Assembly (NCBI RefSeq): GCF_018687715.1
Contig: NC_056764.1
Coordinates: 16,231,501 to 16,295,500, forward strand
Reading direction: 5' to 3'
From: Carya illinoinensis
Taxonomy: Eukaryota > Streptophyta > Magnoliopsida > Fagales > Juglandaceae
DNA length: 64,000 nt
Part shown: positions 33,748 to 44,004 of the stretch, in pieces
Layout: every line of letters starts with the position of its first letter
Numbering within the stretch: the first letter of the stretch is position 1
Translations under genes and position numbers: made by a program
Notes under the pieces: generated by a model
The model's database searches: none
Seen by the model: the letters and a program-made list of their open reading frames with translations, nothing else
What the model was told of the DNA's origin: nothing

Positions 33748-36000
33748 TGTGATGACCCGTTTTTACGTGTATTTTCACTGAAGGGTTGTTTTTAATTTAA
33801 TTAATATATTGGTTTATTTATTTTAAATTAATGTATTTTAAATTGGTTTTAATTTATTTGATGTTATGTTTAATTTATTTTAGTCGTTTTACGGTTTTTA
33901 ATATCGTTTTCGGCGGATCGGTTTTTGGTCTCCGGAGTGAGAATTGGACCTCATTTCTTTTCTTTCCTCTTTTTCTTTTTCCCTTTTTCCTTTTCTTTTT
34001 CCTTCTTTTTCTTTCTTTTTCTTTCTTTTCTTCTTCTTTCTTCTCCTTTCTCTCCCGCATACGCAGAACAACCTGTTTTTCTCCTTCCCGTCGCCGCCCC
34101 TTTGACCGCCCAGTTCTCCGCCGTTCGGCCACCGTTTGGTGCACCGTCACCACCATTCTCTTCCCCTTCCACCATAGATCATCCCCACCAATTTTCAGAG
34201 CCATTGGACCAGCCGTTAGCCTTCGAGAGCCGCCGGAAGTCGCTGCACCTGCTCTGTTTTTGCCCCTGTCGCCGGTTGCTTTCGCAGCCCAGAACCGCCG
34301 GTCGCCGGCGGCGTGGCCTACACCACCCACCCAGTTTTCTTCCCCTCTCACCGGTGAACATCCCCACCAAGTTTCACCTCCATCCGAGCCACCGTTAGCC
34401 ACCACAAGCTCCTCCAAGCCATACGGTTTTTCACCGATTCCGGTGCCGTCGCACCACCTCCGGCCACCATCTTTTCACAGCTTCTTCCCCTACCTCTTGC
34501 CGACCTAAACCACTCATTTCCTGCCTCGATCCGTTGCCGGAGCAGCTCCCACGAGCTCAACTCCGTTCAGCCCCTTTTTGGCCTTCGACCGCCATTTCCA
34601 CCACCACCCACGGCCAAAACTCATTTCCTTTAGCTTCATAAATATCTCAAGACCATTCCCTATCAATTTCGTGCCTTGGTTTGTCCCCGTTCGAAAATGG
34701 GTAATTTATTACCCACGGCAACAGTGTAAATTACACTGTTACGTTGCTTTTCTTCCGCCGTTTGCAACGCCACAAGCTTTCTAAAAATACCATATAGCGC
34801 TGTAAGTATTTTCCAAATCCTATTTTCAGATTTAAATATATATTGCTCTTTCAATTTATTTTATCTGCTGGTTGGTTGATTCCGGACTGAGTCCGAAGAG
34901 TTCGGGGGTCGGATGGATGGAGGACGGAGTTGCTTAATTTATTGAGTTATGGTTGGTTGATTGTGTTGTGCATTGATATTGCATTTGCATGGTGCATGCA
35001 CGTGTATTTTTTTTTTTTATTTTAGAAATCCTGTTTTGCTGGCGTGAATGGATTTTCAGGTGCGTGTGTCTCATGAGGCCAAGCTGGGATGGGTTACTAT
35101 CTCGGTGGAGCTCCTCTGGTCACTCGGGAGTGGATAAAACTGAGTGACATCCTCTGGGTTGTCGCAGGGCGACGACCAGATCGCACGATACGGTAACGCT
35201 GTCGTGTCGACTCCGTGGTCCTTAGAGTGGCGGGGACTAGAGGATGGCCTGGCCAGGTACGCGCTGGGCGCGAGTCTGGGCATCACTCGTGTAGGTGTCA
35301 CATGCGTGGTCGTTACCTGTGGTGTGGCACAGAGCCAGGGTGTGCGGATGATCCCTAGGGGAGATCATGGTGCATGCATAACCAGAATGTTTTTATGGTT
35401 TTCGGATACGGGCCATTTTCTGGGAAAATGGCGATGTTGGTTTTCGAGGCTTTTGATCCATTTTCTGGGAAAATGGTGGTTTGGGCCATTATCTGGGATA
35501 ATGGCGAGGCTTGGTTTTAAGGATGTGTTTTTGTGGGCCAAATGGGTTTTTGGCGTGCGTGGTAAAAATGTGGTTTTGTGGGACATGTGCATTGGCTTTT
35601 CTTGCATCCATGTTGTTTGAGTTCTATGTGTTTTTATCTGGTGGTGTTTGGGTTTTACTTACCTGCGGTACCATTTTTGGTTCCGTAGCTTTTGGTGCAG
35701 AGTTCGAGGATGAGGAGGAGGAGGCGGCTCCGCCGGGTTGCTGATGTTATGTTTTGTATTTGATTTTAAACTATACCCGTGTTTTGTTATATTTATTTAT
35801 GTATGTTTTTGAATAGCTTTGTATTAAACAAGAAAAATTCTGGTACTTAGTTATTGACTTGCTTTTTGCTGCATATTTCTCGTGCATGTTGTTGCGTTTG
35901 CACACACTTGGCACACGTCGATAGGATGATGACCCGTGATGTCATCGTCCGGACGTGTCGATTTTCCCGTGTCCCTGCATGGGGATTTGGGGGCGTCACA
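33748..36000 (+). repeat. T3 3' LTR
   Basis: 2,253 bp. It has four clean hairpins at 35412-35432, 35458-35476, 35485-35505 and 35537-35554. The acidic frame carries a 15-base in-frame deletion near 35725 relative to the 5' LTR. Confidence 0.9.
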
Positions 36001-36179
36001 TAAACTCTCTTTGTTTCTACAAACAATATCACTCTATTACAAAACTTTTCTAAAGATGCCGTTCTACTTACCACTCATAGTCATCCACATACAAACTGAA
36101 ACAAGACTGACAACATTATACTAATTAAAACAACTTCGTATCAATCTGTTTTTAACTCACAAAACTACTACATGATGCT

Positions 36180-36610
36180 TCACAAAATCAATCTTCTTTT
36201 CCAAAGCTCATCTTCCTTCCCTTGCCATCTTCCATCACCGCACTTCTTTATTGTCCACTGCACCACTTCTTTAGCCCATAACATACTCTCCCATTTCAAA
36301 ACATCTTGCCCACGAGGTAAGGAAATTAGTCACAACATAGACAATAAGACTCCCAAGTAGCATCCTCCACTCCAAGCCCTTTCCATTGAACTAAGACTTC
36401 CACCACCTCTGTTATGAACTTTTCTACTTCTACACTGCAACATACACTCAGGTTCTAGTGTTAATTCTCCCTAGGGACCAACTGGAGGCAATGTTGACAG
36501 AGGTGAAATGTGCTAACCCAATTTCTTTTTCAAACAAGATACATGAAATATAGGATAAAAGGAGGTATGTTGGGGTGGATCAAGTTTATAAACAACCTGA
36601 CCTATAATAC
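36180..36610 (-). pseudogene. Chromovirus integrase C-terminus and chromodomain remnant
   Basis: On the minus strand from about 36595: VYKLDPPQHTSFYPIFHVSC followed by LKKKLG, stop, then PPVGP, a GELTLEPE region and, after a one-base shift, VEVLVQWKGLGVEDATWESY, a clear chromodomain core with the VQWKG and ATWE signature. Then FPYLVGKMF-like codons with stops. It is a gypsy chromovirus distinct from the Tekay copies, which lack such a canonical chromodomain. Only the last part of pol remains; T3 is inserted just beyond it. Confidence 0.75.
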
Positions 36611-37254
36611 CCGAGTCCTACTATGTAGACTTTCACGTCATTTTATTAATTATTTTAAATAAATATTCTTTTATGTATGTTAAAATAAAGCTTTTAATTA
36701 TTTTAAGATGAGTGTACTTTTATTTTTATGTGGTTTATTAAAATAAATCAAGGACATGATTTTAAGACTTTGTAATAATTTCCCTTAAGTTATCTAGTTT
36801 TTATTTATTCAAGAATGGCCCAAATCATTCCTTACCATTAGATTGGTAGGTGGAAAAATATCTTGAGGTGTATAGATCCCCACCGTTTATTTCTTAGCTT
36901 ATGAAGTAAGATTGACCAAAAAATAACTTAAGTCTTTACCCCCTTTGAACCCGTCGGTCTCTTCAAGCAAGAAGAAAAAGTTTTCTTCTCTTCCAATCCT
37001 AGCCAACGCCTTTATCTTCTTTCTTCCTCATCTCTTTTCACCTTTAAGAGATAAAGGCTTCCTCTCCTCATCTCCAAGCCGTGCATTCCATAGCAAGGAA
37101 ATGAAAACATTTTCCTTTCTCCATCTCCAAGCTACACATATTCAACCCCTCCTTACCCATTTTCGAGTTTTATTTAAAGTTTAGAATCTAAAGCTTGTTT
37201 CATCTTTCAAGGCGTAGAATCTTGAAAGTAATAAACTCTTAATTCACTTTCTAC

Positions 37255-38777
37255 TAGGGGAAAGTCTGATTCTGTCCGATTCGGTTCTGAAAGGATTTGT
37301 GGATAGGATTGGACCTATTTGGTTTAGGGTTTTCCCACCATGGACTAGATTGAACTCCCTAAGGACCGGGTCGGTCCCATTTGGAACGATTCGGTCTGAT
37401 CAGTATGTTTGGTCCACCATGGACTTTTTATTATTAGTATTTATTATTTTTTATCCAAGGAGATTTTGTTTAATACTTATGTAATTATATTATGATATAT
37501 TTAATATATATACATACAGTATACTATTATATATATATATTAGTATTACGCTAATACTATTAGTCTATTAGTATATATATATATAGTTATAGACTTATAA
37601 TGATTTAGTTATTATGAATTTATGATTAGTGTAAATATATAATAGTATTAGTATTAGACTACTAGCAATTTAGTATAGCTATAATATATTAGTAATATTA
37701 GTTATATTGAATCAGTCAGTTAGTATAACTATATTCTACATTATTATTAGTATTAATATAAATATTAATATTAGTTATAAATATATAGCCTATAATAGAA
37801 TTGAGAGTCTTAGACTATATAATAGACTAATAGTATCAGTACAACTGTATAAATATATTGTATATATAACTATATATTAGTATTAATTATAGTGATTAGT
37901 ATAAGTATATAATAGTATTAATAGTAGACTATTAGTATAGCTATATATTAGTATTAGTTATACTGTTATAAGGATTTAGTATATTATAATTTATACTATA
38001 ACTCTTATAATATGTTAGTATATTCAAATATACTAGTACTATATATTATAGTTATACATTAAAAAATATAATAATACATTCATACTAAATATATATAGTT
38101 ATACTTATAGTGATTTAGCTATTAACTTATTATGATTAGTATAACTATATAAATTATAATAGTATTAGAATATTAATATAGTTATATATTAGTAATATAA
38201 GTTATGGTAGTGATTTAGTATAACTATATAAATATTAATTATAGTGATTAGTATTAATTATAGTGATTAATATAACTATATAAATTATAGTATAGTGATA
38301 ATTATATTAATTAAATATAAGTATAGTGATAATTAAATTATATTAATTATAGTGATAAGTATACTATATAACTATACATAGTATTAATTATAGTGATTAG
38401 TATAACTACATAAATGATATAATAGTATATTAGTATTAATAGTAGACTATTAGTATAGCTATATATTAGTATTAGTTATAGTGATTTAGTATAACTATAT
38501 TAGTATAAGTATAACTACAGTTTATATTAGACTATTAAATTTTTTTATACCATATATAATTATATAATTAATTATATACAACTATTATATAAATAATAAT
38601 TTTTTTTAATTTCCATTCGATCTGGTTTGGTCCGATCCGGGGTGAAAAACCCCTGGGCCAAAACTGGACCGAATGAGTTCGGTCCCTTGAAAATTGAACA
38701 GGACTCACTTCGGTCTGGGTCAAAAATGGCCAGTCCGATCGGTTTCTCCAGTCTGAACTGGCTGATTCTTAGCCCTA
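37255..38777. mobile_element. Non-autonomous hAT-like element with AT-rich core
   Basis: 1,523 bp flanked by perfect 8-bp duplications CTTTCTAC (37247-37254 and 38778-38785), the size used by hAT transposons. The ends begin TAGGGGAAAGTCTGATTC and, on the other strand, TAGGGCTAAGAATCAGCC. Subterminal regions are rich in CGGTCCGAT/ATCGGACC-type motifs. There is no coding capacity. Confidence 0.8.
37430..38610. repeat. AT-rich repetitive core of the hAT-like element
   Basis: About 1.2 kb built almost entirely of TAGTATAACTATATA, TATTAGTATTA and TTATAGTGATTAGTATAA variants. It forms many self-complementary stretches and has no GC-rich island. Confidence 0.85.
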
Positions 38778-38785
38778 CTTTCTAC

Positions 38786-39952
38786 TATGATTTCCATATA
38801 TGGGTTTCGAGTTTCACTATTTATTTCACATATTAATGTTTGGTTTTGGGGGTTTAAAACAGTGCTATTGTTGCTCTTCATCCACATGGCCATACCACTA
38901 ATTGGCCATCTATCTTACATTTTGAAAGGAGTTAAGAGTTTAAGGTAAAAGTCCTAACTTGACTCTATTTGATTTGGGTATTATTTTGAAGCCAACTGAA
39001 TTCATTGTGATGGAAAGTTGTGTCTTGGGTGTGTTTATTTCTCTATTGCCAAAATATTATAGATGCTCTGTTTTGAAGCCAACTGAATGATGAAGGGGCT
39101 GTTTTATTGTATAATTTTCCATATCTCAAAAACTTAGAATTTTCTAATGAGCTTGGTTTAACCATAGGCGACTTTATTATGATTTTTGGGTATGTATGTT
39201 GGTATCATGTGTTCTGTCTTAGGATGCTATAAATGTTTGGTTTTTAGATTTATCATGGTTGTATGTAATCCTATAAACTTACTTTTAAAAGTTATTACAT
39301 GATTAAACTATAAATTTTGATGTTTAAAGATTTTTAAGTTTAATTAATGGGTTATTCTTGCTATCCTCTATGTTATACTTAATTAAAGAGTGTATGTTAA
39401 CTAAGCTAACTACTATATTTGTGTCACTAGATTTATAGCATAAGTTGGTATTAGAAGTAGATGATTAATTGTGCATGTCATACTATTGTATGTAAGCTGT
39501 CCAGCAAAGCTAATCCCATGTGTATACCTTGTTTTGATGACAAGTGAGCCTTTTCTATTAAGGGTCAACTAGCTATTTGAAGGGCATATTTTTCTAATTG
39601 ATTAGCTTGTCCTAGATGCCAAATCTATCCCAAGCCCCTTTATTAAGCAAATTTCCAGATTTGAGCTTTTATTTCCATTAATTTCAAAGTAATCTTAAAT
39701 CAAAAAAACTTTGATAAGCCCATGAGATCTCAACTACCTTTCCAGGTAGAATACCTAATTGGCCTTTAATGGACAGCTAGCATGCTTTAGTATTAGTTAT
39801 GTTATTCTTGTAAAGGTTATACAAGAAGTTAGCTAATTAGGTTAATGCAAAGTGTAGAAGGGGCGTTAGGTTATTGTCATGGCTTTTTTGTTTAAAGGGA
39901 GGCCTAAAGGATATTGAATGAGTATTAAAATGCTTATTATTTATTGGAATAT
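38786..39952. other. Unassigned AT-rich region
   Basis: No frame, tandem repeat or element end recognised apart from the possible primer-site relic near 39444. It ends at the inverted LTR end at 39953. Confidence 0.5.
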
Positions 39953-40093
39953 TGTGATGCCCCCAGATTCGGCTTGAGATTGAATGGACATTTGAAGCGT
40001 CGGGACATGCAACACATGGTTACCTGCCCTCATTCATGACATATAAGAAACAATATTCCTAACATGCATCTAGCATTTTGCAATATTCGCAGC

Positions 40094-41163
40094 TAGGGTT
40101 GAGCAACTAGATACCGGATTGAGTATCTGGGTATACTCGGCTCGGTACCCAGGTTTCAAATTCGGGCCGGAACTCGGATTGATTCGGGTTTTTACAACCC
40201 GAAAATTCGAGTTCTGTCCTATACCCGAGGGTTTTTTTTTCCTAATTTTAACAAAGCATATATTATTAAATTATTTTTCAAGAAAAAAATAATGCTGAAA
40301 GCCTATATTCTATTACACTTTTTTCAAGAAAACATATCAAAATTACATATTCAGGAAAAAGATAGTGCTAAAACTAAAAGACTATATTCTATATTCATCT
40401 ATATTGACTACAGAAAAAATTACATAATCCACTACTCGATGTAGGTTTTTTTTCCCAACAACTGGAAGTGATTCCTCTATAGCTTGAATGAAAGTTGTAA
40501 TCTTGTAAGTGAAAAATCCCAACAACATTGGTATCAGTTCTCAAGGAAGGCAGTAAGTTGCTGCTTAAACAATAAAGCCAGATACTTTGCCTCAACTTGC
40601 CTCAAGTCATCAAGTCTACCAAGCCCTCGACCATTAAGAAATGAACAGAGCCCTGCACTTTGAAGAGATGCCCGTAACCCCTAGATTTCCCAAGAATAAA
40701 GGAATAAAAGGAAAAAGAATTAAGGGACAATAATAACAAATAAAAATCACACCAACATTACCCGTAACCCCTAGAATTCCCAAGAAGAAAGGAATAAAAG
40801 GAAAAAGAATTAAGGGATGACAATAACAAATAAAAATCCCACCAATATTGGTATCAATTCCAAGTGCATATACCCATATTCTGGAATGAGGATCTGCACC
40901 CAGAAACTAGATTGTCAAGCACAAAGATAAAAATACACAGCAATCAGCATACAAAATTGCCAACACTTGATGCAGTGGCAGTTTGCCATTCTCTTTATAA
41001 ATTATAAACTAAAACCAAATTGAACAATGTAACTAATCATGAAGGGGCGTACTCATGAAGCTCTTTTGGGTCATTGGGGACAAGTTGAGATATGCAAGCA
41101 AACACTGGCCACCTAATTTCCATTAGGTTTCAAACCTAACATATTCTCCATTGCCAAAATTAA
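40094..41163 (-). other. hAT 3' subterminal region
   Basis: Non-coding. Contains a tandem duplication of 90 bases (40671-40760 and 40761-40850, starting CCCGTAACCCC) and the GC-rich end. No gene recognised. Confidence 0.5.
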
Positions 41164-41607
41164 AAAAGAATGCACAAATCTCTTACCTCCATTGAAGATT
41201 AACATATTCTCTTTCGTAATAGGATCTAAACTTTTCAGCATGAATGGGAATGGAGACTCACATCAGCCTCGATTGAAGATGAAGCTAGATGATCATCTAA
41301 AAAAAATTAAAAATTGATTTGGATAGATAATAAACCGAGTTAGATAGATATTAAAAATAATATTTCACGTTTCAAACTTACCTTCAAAAGAATGCACAAA
41401 TCTCTTACCTTCATTGAAGATTAACATATTCTCTTTCATAACAAAATCTAAACTTTTCAGCATGAATGGGAATGGAGACTCACATCAGTCTCGGTTGAAG
41501 ATGAAGCTATATGATCATCTAAAAAAAATTAAAAATTGAGTTGGATAGACAATAAACCGAGTTAGATAGATATTAAAAATAATATTTTACATTTCAAACT
41601 TACCTTC
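41164..41607 (-). repeat. 222-bp tandem duplication of the hAT 3' exon region
   Basis: 41164-41385 and 41386-41607 are near-identical. Each carries, on the minus strand, a short coding-like stretch (ASSSIEADVSLHSHSC then a stop, in the 41164 copy) with flanking AT-rich intron-like sequence and CTTACCTTCAA, which is a donor-like motif on the minus strand. Confidence 0.75.
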
Positions 41608-41652
41608 AAGGTTCATCAACTGTATGTATTCCTCCAAATCCTGAGTGTTGAT
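41608..41652 (-). pseudogene. hAT transposase, part after T4
   Basis: Joins in frame with the piece ending at 50868 once T4 and one TTGAT copy are removed. It reads on from NWLITKPI as NTQDLEEYIQLMNLEG and meets GTAAGT, a splice donor (near 41606 on the minus strand). This continuity across the insertion supports both the T4 boundaries and the gene model. Confidence 0.7.
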
Positions 41653-43714
41653 TGTGATGACCCGCTTTTACGTATATTTTCACTGAAGTGTTGTTTTTAA
41701 TTTAATTAATATATTGGTTTATTTATTTTAAATTAATGTATTTTAATTATTTTTTATTTATTTGATGCGGTGTTTAATTTAATTAGTCGTTTTACAGTTT
41801 TTAATCTCGTTTTTGGCGGATCTGTTTTGGGTTCCGGAGTGAGGATTGGACCTCATTTCTTCCCTCCATCTTTTCTTTTCCCTTTTTCCTTTTTCTCTTT
41901 TTTCTCTTTTCTTTCTTTTTTTCTTTTTTCTTTTTTCTTTTTCCCTTCCTTTTTCCCCTCCCCTTCCCGCGCGATACCCCCCCGTTCGTCTCTCTCTCTC
42001 TCTCTCCTCTCCCACGTCGGAAGCTTCTTTTGCCCAGACCCACCGCCGCCGGCCACCGTGCGGCACACCACCCCCACCAAAATCTTCCCCTCCCTCCGGT
42101 GAACCACCCCACCAATTTTCACCGCCAACGGAGCCTCCGTTTGGCGGGAAAAAGCCCATCAAGCTACACGGATTTTGCTCCGATCTGCCGCCGTCGCTCC
42201 ACCTCCGGCCACCACCTCTTCACCACTTCATCACCGACTCCTTGCTGTCCTAACCCACACATTTCCGGCCTCTAACAGCCACCAGAACAGCTCCTACGAG
42301 CTAGTTTCCATTTTGGGCATTTCGGCCCTTCCTCCGCCATTTCCGCCGCCACCCACGGCCAAACTCCACTTCCACTAGCTTCATAAATATCCTTAGACCC
42401 TTCCCCATCAATCCTGAGCCTTGGTTTGTCCCCGTTCAAAAGTGGGTATTTTACAACCCACGGCCACAGTGAAATTTCACTGTTACGTTGCTTTCCTTCC
42501 GCCGTTTGCAACGCCGCGTGTTTTCTAAAAATACTATATAGCGCAGTAAGTATTTTCCAAACCCTACTTTTAGATTTAAATATATTTTGCTCATTCAATA
42601 ATTAATTGTTGTTGGTTGGCTGATTCCGGACTGAGTCCGAGGAGTTCGGGGGTCGGATGGATTGAGGACGGAGTGCTTGGTTTTGCTTGTTTGTGATTGC
42701 TTGATTATTTAAGCCATGAGGTGTGAGTTGCATATTGTGTTTATGTGCATTTTGTTTTAATTGAGAAAATCCAATTTTATTGGCGTAAATGGTTTTCGGG
42801 TGCGTGTGTATCACGACCCCAAACCGGGATGGGGTATTATTCCGGTGGAGCTCCTCTGGTCACTCGGGAGCGTGATAAACTGAGTGACGTCCCCTGAGTT
42901 GTCGCTGGACAACGATGGAGCGGGGGCTAGAGGATGCTTGGCTACGAACGCGCCGGGCGCGGAATCGGGCATCGCTCTACGCACCGACTTAGTGGCCCTT
43001 CGCTGGCGAGGGCCAGAGGATGCTTGGCTACGAACGCGCGGGGCGCAGAATTGGGCATCGTTCGTTTAGGTGTCACATGCGTGGTCGTTATCTACGGTGT
43101 GGCACTGGAGCCAGGGTGTGTGGATGACCCCTAGGGGAGGTCATGGTGCATACGGTTTAATTGGTAAACGGTTTGAGTTTGATATAGGCCAAATGAGACT
43201 TTTGGCGTAATATTTGGAAAGGATTTGTTTTTGGGCCAAATGAGATTTTTGGCGTGTGTGGAAAAATATGATTTTATGGATTTTGTGCATTGGCATCACT
43301 TCATGCATATTGTTTGAGTTCTATATGTTTTTATCTGGTGGTGTTTGGATTTTACTTACCTGCGGCACCATTTTTGGTACCGTAGATTTTGGTGCAGAGA
43401 TCGAGGATGAGGAGGAGGAGGTTGAGCCCGAGGATGCGGCTCCGCTGGGGTGCTGAAGTTTATGCTTTGTATTTAGTTTAAAATTATGTTTGTGTCTTGT
43501 AATATTTATTTGTGTATGTTTTGAACAGCTTTGTATTAAACAAGAAAAATTCTGGTACTTAGTCATGACTTTCGTTACCCGCTGCGTATTCTTTTTGCAG
43601 ATTTGTTGCTTTTACACACACTTGGCACACGTCGTTAGGGTGATGACCTGTGATGTCATCATCCGGACGTCTCGATTTACCCGTGTTCGTGTGTGGGGAT
43701 TTGGGGCCGTCATA
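41653..43714 (+). repeat. T4 5' LTR
   Basis: TGTGATGACCCG...GGGGCCGTCATA; the end has mutated from GGGGGCGTCACA. Pyrimidine tract 41863-41970; palindrome ACAGTGAAATTTCACTGT near 42466; GCAGTAAGTATTTTCC near 42543; hairpins 43188-43206 and 43235-43253; the acidic frame ends at 43456. Confidence 0.9.
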
Positions 43715-43716
43715 GG

Positions 43717-43728
43717 TGGTATCAGAGC
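43717..43728 (+). other. T4 primer-binding site, initiator tRNA-Met
   Basis: TGGTATCAGAGC, two bases after the 5' LTR. Confidence 0.9.
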
Positions 43729-44004
43729 GGTTTGACTCTGGGTAAAACCACATGTCCCGTAGGTAGTACCAGGATGTTTTTAAGGTTGTGTTTTAAAAAT
43801 TATGTTAAGTAAAGTTGTTATTTGATTTGTTTTATTTGTTTGAGCTTGTTTGCGTGTTTTTACTTATTTAGTTATGTTGTTGCAAGTTGGTTTCTTTTTG
43901 TTTCTTGTTATGTGGTGTTGGTCTTTACTTTTTGTTTTGTTTGATGTTGGTTTTATTTGTTTTTATTTTCTTAAAGGGGGTCAAAGGTTGTGGTGACAGG
44001 AAAA

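Larger units (their letters stand above)
27744..36000 (+). mobile_element. T3: non-autonomous gag-only Tekay relative
   Basis: 8,257 bp, flanked by GAAAC (27739-27743) and TAAAC (36001-36005), a 5-bp duplication with one change. LTRs are 2,265 and 2,253 bp. They differ by only about three bases in the first 210, fewer than in T1 or T4, so T3 seems the youngest of these copies. The internal 3.7 kb keeps the primer site, part of gag with its zinc knuckle, the last ~60 bases before the polypurine tract, and nothing recognisable of protease, RT, RNase H or integrase. It must have moved with enzymes from a relative. Confidence 0.85.
36604..39440 (+). repeat. Probable decayed LTR, split by a hAT-like element
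   Basis: TATAATACCCGAGTCC resembles the TGTAATACCC start of plant gypsy LTRs. A CT-rich leader-like stretch follows at 36930-37180, and TTGGTATTAGAAG at 39444-39456 resembles a decayed initiator-Met primer site. Removing 37255-38785 would leave about 1.3 kb. No second copy is in the window, so this is a suggestion only. Confidence 0.35.

Noticed and set aside
35936..36124. 62-codon frame crossing the right end of T3
   Set aside because: It joins LTR end to flanking DNA by chance and has no counterpart at other LTR ends.
39953..40093. Start of another Tekay LTR on the plus strand (TGTGATGCCCCC)
   Set aside because: The following bases do not match the Tekay LTR start (TTTTACGTGTATTTTCACT) but fit the end of an LTR read on the minus strand.
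40395..40595. Minus-strand 66-codon frame near the hAT left end
   Set aside because: No similarity to transposase and no splice context; probably chance.
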